64,000 nt of DNA from Bacteroidota bacterium (GTDB lineage Bacteria; Bacteroidota; Bacteroidia; 2-12-FULL-35-15). The notes beneath the pieces are model-generated. The model worked only from the letters and a program-made list of their open reading frames with translations. It was not told the DNA's origin and did no database searches. The translations under genes were made by a program, and so were the position numbers. Positions 33,597-40,985 of this stretch are shown one piece after another. Every line of letters begins with the position of its first letter. The first letter of the stretch is position 1. The stretch covers positions 1 to 64,000 of the forward strand of contig SXIH01000062.1 in assembly GCA_005772895.1 (NCBI GenBank), written 5' to 3'.

Positions 33597-35696
33597 TTAT
33601 TGCAACTGCATTTCTCTTAATGCACTTGCTTGTTTAATAAATTCTTTTGCATCATTTAAATACGTCTCCGCGAATTGCTTTGTTGGTTCATTTTTGTTTA
33701 TCTGTAAAACAAACTCTCTAAACGTGCCACTTACGTTGATTTCATTAATATCAACAAAGTGTTTGTCAAAATCATTGATGATATCGTTCTGTGTATTTGT
33801 TTTTAAACTTTTTCCCAACAACAAAGCTTTTGCTCCACTAATAATTGTTGCATAACTGTGATAAATACTATCTGCAAATAAATTTTCGTTAAACGAATTT
33901 TCTGCCCAATCCAATTTTTCTTCTGCTTCAAAAATCAATGTCGCAACCAAATCAATCATCACTCCGGCACACTCTCCTACTCCAATCTCTGTTTTAAATT
34001 CCTCTGTATGCCCCCAATCCAAATACTCTTCAGGCAACAATGTGCTGTTATCGGCATGTGGTTTTAATAATTGATAGAAATAATCTTTCCCCTGTTTATC
34101 GTAATAATTATTGAAATATTCACCTTCAACTGCATTTTTTTCAAAATCAACAAGCAGTGTTCTCAATACTGCCGGACCACGTTTGCTAGGCACTTTGATA
34201 ATTTTATCAGAAATTCTTCCTTCACCGTTTCCAACAATTCCACCCCCTAAAACCAGTTGTAATGCAGGAACCACAGCTGTTCCGTTTTTAAAAGAACTTC
34301 CGTGAAATCCTATTTGTGCCAGACTATGTTGTCCACAAGAATTCATACATCCACTGATTTTAATTTTGATGTCATTATTAAAAAGCAATTCCGGAAATTC
34401 TTCTTTCACTACTCTTTCCAATTCTTTTGTTATTCCTGTGCTACTTGATATTCCTAAGTTACACGTGTCAGTACCTGGACAAGCAGTTATATCTCCAACG
34501 CTATCAAATCCGGGTTCTGCTAATCCTAATTTATCTAATGACTTGAACAAAGCCGGCAAAGCTTCTTTGGAAACAAATTTCAACAACAAACCTTGATTTA
34601 CCGTTACGCGTATGTCGTCTGCGGCATACGTATTAACTAAACTAACTAATTCTCGTGCGGTTTGTGAACTTAAGTTCCCTAACAAAACTTTTATGTTCAC
34701 ACCATAGAAGCCTTGCTGCTTTTGTTCAAATACATTACTAATAATCCAATCTTGATATTTCTTATTGTCACTTATTTTAAATGTGGTGAAGGATGTTCCA
34801 AGCGTATTTTGTTTCAAAGGAACAGCATCGTAATTAATTGGAAACGATGAATAGCCCAATGCTAAACGTTCTTCAGCCACTAATCTTAATACTTCTACTA
34901 TTCCAATTTTATTCACTAAATATTTTATTCTTGCTTTGTGACGGCTTGCACGTTCACCATGTCTATCAAAAACACGGATCAATGCTTCCGTAAATGGAAC
35001 AATTTGATCTTCTTCCAAAAATTCAAATGCCGTTTTTGCTAAAAAGGGTTGTGCTCCTAATCCTCCGCCAACAAGCACTTTAAAACCTCTAGTGATTTTA
35101 CCCTCTACAATTTTCACTTTAGGAATAAATCCTAAATCGTGCATAAAAGTGTAAGCAGTATCATCATCGTTGGATGAAAAAGCAAATTTTAATTTTCTTC
35201 CAAGTTCTTGCCCGAATGGTTTACGTAAAAAATATTTAAACAATTCCTGAGCATACGGAGAAACATCAAAAGGTTCTTTCGGGTCTATGCCCGCTACTGC
35301 AGACGCAGTGATGTTACGGACTGTATTGCCACAAGCTTCACGCAAAGTAATATCATCTTGCTCCAGCTTTGCCCACAATTCCGGAGTTTTATCTAGACTC
35401 ACATAATGGATCTGAACATCCTGACGGGTAGTTAAATGCAAATTACCATTTGAATATTCATCTGATATGTCTGCAATTCGCAACAATTGTTTGCCCGTTA
35501 CTTTGCCAAAAGGAAGTTTAATTCGAATCATCTGAACGCCTTGCTGACGTTGCCCGTAAACACCTCTAGCCAATCTTAAAGAACGAAATTTTTCTTCATT
35601 CAATGTTCCTTCACGAAATGCGCGAATCTTTTGTTCTAATTCAATTATGTCTTTTTCAACTAATGGATTTTCTATTTCTGTCTGAAAACTTTGCAT
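33597..35696 (-). CDS. Ferredoxin-type sulfite (nitrite) reductase with C-terminal HEPN-like domain
   Basis: Predicted to reduce sulfite to sulfide with siroheme and a [4Fe-4S] cluster. The 699-residue product shows the duplicated nitrite/sulfite reductase half-domains (VYGQRQQGVQMIRIKLPFGK, LTTRQDVQIHYV, REACGNTVRNITAS). The cofactor ligands are in TACPGTDTCNLG near 404 and SGCMNSCGQH near 449. The core ends near 550. Residues about 558-699 are an extra helical domain of HEPN type (IFEAEEKLDWAENSFNENLF, DSIYHSYATIISGAKALLLG). Context with cobA, cysH and siroheme genes favours sulfite over nitrite. It is preceded by the tandem attenuator. Confidence 0.9.
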   Translation of the reverse strand: MQSFQTEIENPLVEKDIIELEQKIRAFREGTLNEEKFRSLRLARGVYGQRQQGVQMIRIKLPFGKVTGKQLLRIADISDEYSNGNLHLTTRQDVQIHYVSLDKTPELWAKLEQDDITLREACGNTVRNITASAVAGIDPKEPFDVSPYAQELFKYFLRKPFGQELGRKLKFAFSSNDDDTAYTFMHDLGFIPKVKIVEGKITRGFKVLVGGGLGAQPFLAKTAFEFLEEDQIVPFTEALIRVFDRHGERASRHKARIKYLVNKIGIVEVLRLVAEERLALGYSSFPINYDAVPLKQNTLGTSFTTFKISDNKKYQDWIISNVFEQKQQGFYGVNIKVLLGNLSSQTARELVSLVNTYAADDIRVTVNQGLLLKFVSKEALPALFKSLDKLGLAEPGFDSVGDITACPGTDTCNLGISSSTGITKELERVVKEEFPELLFNNDIKIKISGCMNSCGQHSLAQIGFHGSSFKNGTAVVPALQLVLGGGIVGNGEGRISDKIIKVPSKRGPAVLRTLLVDFEKNAVEGEYFNNYYDKQGKDYFYQLLKPHADNSTLLPEEYLDWGHTEEFKTEIGVGECAGVMIDLVATLIFEAEEKLDWAENSFNENLFADSIYHSYATIISGAKALLLGKSLKTNTQNDIINDFDKHFVDINEINVSGTFREFVLQINKNEPTKQFAETYLNDAKEFIKQASALREMQLQ

Positions 35697-35727
35697 GTTC
35701 TTATTTTATTTTTTTAGTTACTGAGAT

Positions 35728-35745
35728 CCCGACTTTTGTCGGGAT
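35728..35745. repeat. Palindrome between attenuator and sulfite reductase gene
   Basis: A hairpin TCCCGAC/GTCGGGA with a 4-nt loop lies about 30 nt before the sulfite reductase ATG. It has the same TCCCGA/TCGGGA ends as the palindrome at 58-75 and lacks a U-run, so it looks like a dispersed intergenic repeat instead of a terminator. A further 8-bp hairpin, ATGCGACT (35748-35755) with AGTCGCAT (35767-35774), is adjacent. Confidence 0.5.
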
Positions 35746-35775
35746 AAATGCGACTAATTTTCAATAAGTCGCATT

Positions 35776-35807
35776 AAAAAGCCCTTCTACATTTCTGCGG
35801 AAGGGCT
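35776..35807 (-). terminator. Attenuator 2 terminator, proximal to the sulfite reductase gene
   Basis: On the minus strand AGCCCTTC (35807-35800) pairs with GAAGGGCT (35787-35780), extended by GCA/TGT around a GAAA loop, and is followed by TTTTTAAT. The 9-nt stretch CCTTCCGCA (35804-35796) in its 5' arm and loop is perfectly complementary to TGCGGAAGG inside leader ORF 2 (35866-35858), which would form a competing antiterminator. Confidence 0.8.
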
Positions 35808-35828
35808 CTTCATATCTTGCTTCTTGTT

Positions 35829-35942
35829 TTATCTTTTACAATAGTGCAAAGCTGTTGCCTTCCGCATTCGCAGATACATCATACAACACATACACATTGT
35901 AAATAAGTTCAAAGTAAAAAGTTCAAAGATTAAAGTTGTCAT
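35829..35942 (-). CDS. Met/Cys-rich leader peptide 2
   Basis: A 37-codon ORF with start ATG at 35942. After 15 residues comes the block MCMCCMM (residues 16-22), then YLRMRKA and a tail ending HYCKR. The antiterminator segment (35866-35858) covers codons 26-29, just ahead of a ribosome stalled in the Met/Cys block. The terminator follows the stop codon by about 20 nt. It is too short for routine gene finding. Its expected role is cis-acting: translation rate through Met and Cys codons decides whether the terminator forms. Confidence 0.75.
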   Translation of the reverse strand: MTTLIFELFTLNLFTMCMCCMMYLRMRKATALHYCKR

Positions 35943-35958
35943 TGTTTTTATTTTATAG

Positions 35959-35978
35959 CCGTCTCTTTAAAGAAACGG
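35959..35978 (-). promoter_or_regulatory. Hairpin between attenuators 1 and 2
   Basis: CCGTTTCTTTAAAGAGACGG on the minus strand is an almost perfect inverted repeat (one G-U pair) lying between terminator 1 and the second leader ORF. It has no U-run. It may insulate the two attenuators or pause RNA polymerase. Confidence 0.4.
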
Positions 35979-35984
35979 AAAATT

Positions 35985-36015
35985 AAAAAGGCTTCCCGTT
36001 TTCGGAAAGCCTTTT
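35985..36015 (-). terminator. Attenuator 1 terminator
   Basis: A 13-bp stem (one G-U), AAAAGGCTTTCCG (36015-36003) with CGGGAAGCCTTTT (35998-35986), loop AAAA, followed by T-rich sequence TTAATTTT. Its 5' arm contains AGGCTTTCC (36012-36004), exactly complementary to GGAAAGCCT (36056-36048) located five bases after the stop codon of leader peptide 1. A ribosome at that stop would mask the upstream copy and free the terminator. Confidence 0.88.
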
Positions 36016-36060
36016 AAATGTTATTTAAAATATATGTTTTTTACAACAGGCTTTCCATAA

Positions 36061-36132
36061 TTACGCACACATCATACAGCACATCATTGGGCTGTTTGAA
36101 GAAGTTAACGTATATGTAAAGTTGTTTTTCAT
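36061..36132 (-). CDS. Met/Cys-rich leader peptide 1
   Basis: A 23-codon ORF, ATG at 36132, stop at 36063-36061. Residues 1-15 are polar (MKNNFTYTLTSSNSP), residues 16-22 are MMCCMMC, then Ala and stop. The Met/Cys block starts at exactly the same residue (16) as in leader peptide 2. It lies about 12 nt downstream of the expected transcription start and is followed at once by the antiterminator segment and terminator 1, the layout of a classical amino-acid attenuator. The peptide itself probably has no function once made. Confidence 0.82.
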   Translation of the reverse strand: MKNNFTYTLTSSNSPMMCCMMCA

Positions 36133-36149
36133 TGTTTCTTATTGCGATG

Positions 36150-36182
36150 CAAATATATGACGCTAATTTTTAAGTTTCCAAA
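36150..36182 (-). promoter_or_regulatory. Promoter of the sulfur-assimilation cluster
   Basis: On the minus strand TTTG (36182-36179) is followed after 21 bp by TATATTTGC (36157-36149), an exact -7 element. Transcription would start near 36144, about 12 nt before leader ORF 1. No comparable promoter is seen between the two leader ORFs, so both should lie on one transcript with the sulfite reductase gene. Confidence 0.75.
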
Positions 36183-36485
36183 TTTATTTTTGTTTATTTT
36201 ATATTTCCCTTTATTAGTAGTGCTTTCAGAGGCAATAATACTGAATGAAAGCAAGACGCACATCCTTGTGGTCACGATTATAATATTTACTATTTGTAGG
36301 TTTCTAATTATATATACTTTTTATATATAATATTGTTAATCAGTTATTTAAACACATGTTATTTTCTGAATTTCATTTCATTTTATGTCTCAAAATAGGG
36401 TAAAATTGCTCTTTTTATACTATTTCATTATGTAGATATCTAATTTTATATTAAATTTGATTAATTAATTGCTTTTCAATATTTT
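36183..36485. other. AT-rich divergent intergenic region
   Basis: About 300 bp of very AT-rich sequence between the sulfur promoter and the next plus-strand gene. A -7-like TAAATTTG at 36452-36459, 27 nt before the ATG at 36486, is the likely promoter element for that gene. The hydrophobic 62-codon frame at 36142-36330 is not supported. No other structure is seen. Confidence 0.5.
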
Positions 36486-37991
36486 ATGATATTAAAACAA
36501 TCTATTTTTGACTTAATGAAGTCGCTTTCCGGTTCAGAGAAGAGATACATCAAATTATCGACTGAATTCCGAGAAGACAGTAATTATACGCGTCTGTTTG
36601 ATTGTTATGACCGCATGCGAAGCTATAATGACGCAGTTATTAAAAAAGAATTTAAAGGAGAAGCTGTTTTAAATCAAATTCATGTGGCTGAAAACTACCT
36701 GTACAAAGCCATTTTGAAGTGTTTGAGAAATTATCACTCTGAAAGCAGCATCGAATTTGAAATAAAAAATCAACTGAACGATGTGGAAGTATTGTATCGG
36801 AAAGGGCTGTATCAACAGTGCAGAAACACTTTAAACCACATCGAAAAAATTGCATTGAAGTACGAAAATCATTTTGTGCTCATTGAAGTTTACAATTGGT
36901 ACAGCGAACTCCGTCAGGTAATGGCTGATAACAAGTCGTTTCCCGACCACATAACTGTTTTTCAAAATGAGTTGAACAGTTTGAATGCTCACAAAAACAC
37001 AATTGAGTACAAAAAAATTTCCAGCGATTTGTTTTTCAATATGAGAAGCGAAGGAATGTATCGCGATAAAGATCAGATGCGTGAAATAGAAAAAATTGTT
37101 CTCTCATCCTTATTACAATCAGAAGCAAAAGCTACTACATTTCGCTCCAAACTGAGCTTTTATCAGCTACATGGCGTTTATCAAACATTGAAGGGCGATA
37201 TTGAAAAAGCAATCTCCTTTCAACAAAAAGTAGTTTCGCTATTAGAAGCAAATCCACATCAGATACAAAAGAAACCGCTTTTTTATTTAATCTCGATGAA
37301 CAATTTAGCAATCGGATTAACTAAACTTAAATTATATCATGACGCAATTCGCACTATTCAAAAATTAAGGGCTTCAACAAAAACATTCAATATAAAAAAC
37401 AGCATCGATTGGCAAACAAAATTATTTACCATCACTCATTCTCTGGAGCTGGATGTTTACATTAAGTCCGATGATTTTACAAAAGGGATAGCCCTAATTC
37501 CGCAAATACAGAGCGAATCAGAGCGACTCGAAAAACATGTTAGTCCGGTTCACGAGTTGCAATTCAATTTTGCTTTTGCTCGTTTATTACATGCAAACAA
37601 AAATTATAAAGAATCGTTGCGTTGGGTAAATAAATTATTGAACAACCCAAACAAAGAAGTCCGTGCAGATATTTATTGTTGTGCAAGAATGCTTCAGATT
37701 ATTATTTATTACGAAACCAAAGATTGGGAAACGCTTCCGTATGCAATTATAAACACCACACGTTACTTAAAATCTACAAAAAAGCTTTATCGTGCAGAAG
37801 CAGCTCTGTTGGCTGTTATGCGGAGGTTAGATGATGTAGAAAAACCAAAAGAATTGCAACAACTGAAAAAGTTAAAAACGGCTTTTGATGAAATTTTTAC
37901 AGATAATTTAGAAAAAAACTTGTTGGATAATTTCGATTTCTCGAGTTGGGTAAATGATAAAATAAAATTGCTAATCCCTGAAGGGGGTTGA
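36486..37991 (+). CDS. Helical-repeat protein of unknown function
   Basis: The 501-residue product has no signal peptide or TM segment and is almost entirely alpha-helical, with irregular TPR-like pairs (CRNTLNHIEKIALKYENHFV, QTLKGDIEKAISFQQKVVSL, LIPQIQSESERLEKHVSPVH). The N-terminus (MILKQSIFDLMKSLSGSEKR) is a distinctive helix. It resembles uncharacterised cytoplasmic proteins of Bacteroidota; no catalytic motif is visible. The gene stands alone, convergent with a T9SS gene, so context gives no clue to function. Confidence 0.75.
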   Translation: MILKQSIFDLMKSLSGSEKRYIKLSTEFREDSNYTRLFDCYDRMRSYNDAVIKKEFKGEAVLNQIHVAENYLYKAILKCLRNYHSESSIEFEIKNQLNDVEVLYRKGLYQQCRNTLNHIEKIALKYENHFVLIEVYNWYSELRQVMADNKSFPDHITVFQNELNSLNAHKNTIEYKKISSDLFFNMRSEGMYRDKDQMREIEKIVLSSLLQSEAKATTFRSKLSFYQLHGVYQTLKGDIEKAISFQQKVVSLLEANPHQIQKKPLFYLISMNNLAIGLTKLKLYHDAIRTIQKLRASTKTFNIKNSIDWQTKLFTITHSLELDVYIKSDDFTKGIALIPQIQSESERLEKHVSPVHELQFNFAFARLLHANKNYKESLRWVNKLLNNPNKEVRADIYCCARMLQIIIYYETKDWETLPYAIINTTRYLKSTKKLYRAEAALLAVMRRLDDVEKPKELQQLKKLKTAFDEIFTDNLEKNLLDNFDFSSWVNDKIKLLIPEGG

Positions 37992-38017
37992 TTGTGATTT
38001 AAATAATATGGTTGGCT

Positions 38018-38830
38018 TTATTGTTTTACTATTTGATTTACAAACACTCCTTCTTCGGTTTGAAGTGAAATAAAATACATTCCGTTTGGAAAGCCGCTCA
38101 AGTCCAGTAAATTAGTGTCATTTACCAATTTTTGTGAAAATACTTTTTCTCCAATTGTATTAAACACAAACAAATTTCCTTTGGCTTGTATTGAATACAT
38201 TCCGTTTGATGGATTAGGAAAAATGTTAATCGAATTTTGACTCCCTAACTCAATTATATTTACAGTCAAGGTGCCACACTCATCGCCTCCCTTTTTATAG
38301 TATACCAGGTTATAATGTTCAGATGCAGGACCTCCAATGCCAACAATTCTATTAAAGTATAATCCACCGCAACCTGCAACCACATAATGTTCATTTTGAT
38401 TATACTCTCCAGCCCCATTTGGGAAAGACCTTGTAGTCATTTTCCATGTGTTTTTATTACAAAAATCAAGATAAATAGTATCCTGCAAAACAATTGGGAA
38501 TGGCTGCATATTAACAGCAGAAGTTAAATTGGTATAGTTTTCATAAATAGTGTCAACAACAGTTTGTCCTGGACATGGTCCACAAAGCGGTGGGTCATAA
38601 ACAGTCCGCTTAAAGGAGTAGAAAACAGTATCTAAAGAAGATGAATAATTTTTCGTCAAAACCTCTTTGGTAACATATTGTGGCAATAATGTACTCATGC
38701 CGGTGCCATAAGAATATGTTTGAAAAACATCTCCAATATTATAATCATAAACAGCACCATTGGTGAGCGAAGTTTGCGATGACCCTGAAAAAAACAGGAT
38801 GCAAAAAAATACTACTAGTTTGACTTTCAT
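38018..38830 (-). CDS. Secreted T9SS-sorted protein
   Basis: The 270-residue product has a short signal peptide (MKVKLVVFFCILFFSGSSQ). A beta-rich, Tyr- and Thr-rich region of about 175 residues contains several Cys (PPLCGPCPGQ, VAGCGGLYF, GGDECGTL). A T9SS sorting domain closes it (NIFPNPSNGMYSIQ, DLSGFPNGMYFISLQT, NQIVKQ). The Cys are probably disulfide-bonded after export. No family is recognised for the central domain. It lies 24 nt downstream of another T9SS-cargo gene and is probably co-transcribed with it. Confidence 0.8.
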   Translation of the reverse strand: MKVKLVVFFCILFFSGSSQTSLTNGAVYDYNIGDVFQTYSYGTGMSTLLPQYVTKEVLTKNYSSSLDTVFYSFKRTVYDPPLCGPCPGQTVVDTIYENYTNLTSAVNMQPFPIVLQDTIYLDFCNKNTWKMTTRSFPNGAGEYNQNEHYVVAGCGGLYFNRIVGIGGPASEHYNLVYYKKGGDECGTLTVNIIELGSQNSINIFPNPSNGMYSIQAKGNLFVFNTIGEKVFSQKLVNDTNLLDLSGFPNGMYFISLQTEEGVFVNQIVKQ

Positions 38831-38854
38831 GATTAAAATTTGTTTTAGGTAATA

Positions 38855-40867
38855 TTACTTAATCACCACTTTCCCAATACCAATAACACTTTCGGAAGTA
38901 TATATCTTATAGAAATAAATTCCGTTTTCTAATCCGTTTCTGGAAATTTCAAACTGTTTTTCAGAAATTCCGTTTTTTGATTTTACTTTTTTACCTAAAA
39001 CGTCTGTTAATTCAAAAGAATAAACTTCATTTGAGTTCACGGTAAAGATTGTTGACTCATTAAAAGGATTTGGAGCAACTTTTACATTGTCTGTAGCTAT
39101 AGCATTTGCAATGCCTGTAGCCACACTATAAAAAGTTGGTACATCATACACAACTAATTGCATCGTTCCACTTGAGCGATTCAATGAATCTGCAGAAATT
39201 AAAGAGTCACAAAACATATCTGTGCATCCGGATCCGTTATCAATACTTAAACAAAGTAAATACGGACCAGTACTTGCATAAACATGTGAAGGAGTTGCTA
39301 AAGTTGAAGTTGTGCCATCACCAAAATCCCATAAATAGCTTAAAGTAGCTCCATACGATAAATTGTAAACGTAATGTGCATTTGGATCAGGATTGATTGT
39401 ATCATCCGCAATATTGAAAAGTGCATTGCAAGGATCCAAAACTCCTGTAACGGTAACCGATTGACAAAGTGTATCAGCACCACATAAAAAATTGGATGCA
39501 ATTAAACAAACATTATAGGTTCCCGCAAGTGCATATGTGTGTGTAGGACTTGCCATAGTTGAAACAGCACCATCACCGAAATCCCAGGCATAAGAGTTCC
39601 CTGCTCCTGTTGAAGTATTGTATCCTAAAAAGTTGTACGCATTGGTTGAATCAGGAACCATTGTGAAGTTGGCAATTAAATCGCTTGCAGAATATATTGT
39701 TGTTGAATCAGTAGTGGTACATCCTGCCATATCTGTAATAGTTACGGAATAGGTCCCTGCGCATAAAGATGTTGCTGTTGCTGTTGTTTGAGCCATTGGG
39801 TCGCTCCATAAATATATGTATGGCATAGTTCCGCCAGCTGGTGAAGTAGTTGCTGTTCCATCACATGAAACACAACCCGTTGCATTTACAGAAGTTGTTG
39901 TTGTTGTTATTGATGGGTTCACAATAACTGTTGTTGTTGCAGTTGCTGTACATCCGGATAGCATTGCCGTTACTGTATAACTTGTGGTTGTTGAAGGGCA
40001 AGATATCGGATTTGCTATTGTTGTGCTGCTTAAGCCTGTAGCAGGGGTCCATACAAAAGCAGATCCACCCGTTGCTGTTGCTGTAAGACCAACACAAGTC
40101 CCCGGACAAACATCATAAGGTGTAGGAACGGTGATTGTTGGGCTTGGGTTTACAGTCACAGTTGAAACTGCTGTGGCTGTACATCCTGCAGATGTTCCAG
40201 TAACCGTATAACTTGTTGTTGTTGCTGGAGAAACATTTATAGTTGCTGTTGCCGCTCCTGTGCTCCATAGATAAGTGCTTGCTCCACCTCCTGTTAACGT
40301 TGCTGTTAATCCTGCACAAATTGTTGGTGAGTTTGCCGTAACAACCGGTATAGGATTTACTGTAACTGTTGAAGAGCCCATTGCAACACATCCGTTTGCG
40401 TCAGTAACAGTAACTGTATAGGTTGTTGTTGTTGCTGGACAAGCGCTTGGACTTGGGCCAAATAAACCACCCGTCCAACTATAAGTGTATGGAGGAGTTC
40501 CACCACTTGCAAGTGGAGAAAGGGTTGTACACGAACCAGAACATATTGTTGCTCCACCCAAGCCAACTGTTAAAAGTGGCGGTTCTGTTATAGTAACATT
40601 CGCATTAGCAGTAGACATATCACTATTATCCGTACAGGTTACTACATAAGTTCCTGGACATAGACCACTAATTGAAGCTGTTGTAGCTGAAATAGGAGAC
40701 CAACTATAAGTAAACGGACCAACACCTCCGCTAACAGAAGCTGTTGCTGAACCATCACAAATACCATAACATGTTACGTTTGTTTGAGTAATTGTAACAA
40801 CGTGTCCCGCGGCAAAAACGGATGCGCTAAAAAATAATGCGACAAAAAGAGAGTAGATTTTTTTCAT
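38855..40867 (-). CDS. Large T9SS-sorted surface protein with SprB-type repeats and PKD domains
   Basis: The 670-residue product has a signal peptide (to VFA) and an SprB-type repeat (TNVTCYGICDGSATASVSGG, YSWSPISATTASISGLCPGT). Several Thr/Ser/Val-rich Ig-like modules follow (TVTVTDANGCVAMG, TSYTVTGTSAGCTATAVSTV), then two PKD domains (YAWDFGDGAVSTMASPTHTY, YLWDFGDGTTSTLATPSHVY) and a T9SS sorting domain (VAPNPFNES, LENGIYFYKIYTSE, GKVVIK). This is the plan of a surface adhesin. The coding DNA for residues about 100-330 is highly repetitive in ACA/GTT codons. Confidence 0.85.
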   Translation of the reverse strand: MKKIYSLFVALFFSASVFAAGHVVTITQTNVTCYGICDGSATASVSGGVGPFTYSWSPISATTASISGLCPGTYVVTCTDNSDMSTANANVTITEPPLLTVGLGGATICSGSCTTLSPLASGGTPPYTYSWTGGLFGPSPSACPATTTTYTVTVTDANGCVAMGSSTVTVNPIPVVTANSPTICAGLTATLTGGGASTYLWSTGAATATINVSPATTTSYTVTGTSAGCTATAVSTVTVNPSPTITVPTPYDVCPGTCVGLTATATGGSAFVWTPATGLSSTTIANPISCPSTTTSYTVTAMLSGCTATATTTVIVNPSITTTTTSVNATGCVSCDGTATTSPAGGTMPYIYLWSDPMAQTTATATSLCAGTYSVTITDMAGCTTTDSTTIYSASDLIANFTMVPDSTNAYNFLGYNTSTGAGNSYAWDFGDGAVSTMASPTHTYALAGTYNVCLIASNFLCGADTLCQSVTVTGVLDPCNALFNIADDTINPDPNAHYVYNLSYGATLSYLWDFGDGTTSTLATPSHVYASTGPYLLCLSIDNGSGCTDMFCDSLISADSLNRSSGTMQLVVYDVPTFYSVATGIANAIATDNVKVAPNPFNESTIFTVNSNEVYSFELTDVLGKKVKSKNGISEKQFEISRNGLENGIYFYKIYTSESVIGIGKVVIK

Positions 40868-40985
40868 TGGGAGTAGCTTAATTTAATTGAACAATGTTAG
40901 TTTAATAAGTTTTATTTATTTAGAAATAATAGAAAGTGTTTCAGTCTTTCTTTGTAGATGAAAATAGTTACTATTTAGTTGCATC

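Noticed and set aside
35728-35745. Third terminator before the sulfite reductase gene
   Set aside because: The TCCCGAC/GTCGGGA hairpin has no T-tract on the minus strand and looks like a dispersed palindrome.
36142-36330. 62-codon hydrophobic plus-strand frame between the sulfur promoter and the helical-repeat gene
   Set aside because: It starts with TTG inside the minus-strand promoter, has only AT-driven Ile/Leu/Phe/Tyr composition and no recognisable motif.
39136-40566. Several frames overlapping the SprB/PKD surface protein gene
   Set aside because: Asn-, Gln- or Leu-rich shadows produced by the repetitive ACA/GTT codons of the real gene.
38855-40867. CRISPR-like or minisatellite array
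   Set aside because: The repetition follows protein domain periodicity with degenerate units and no constant repeat/spacer pattern.
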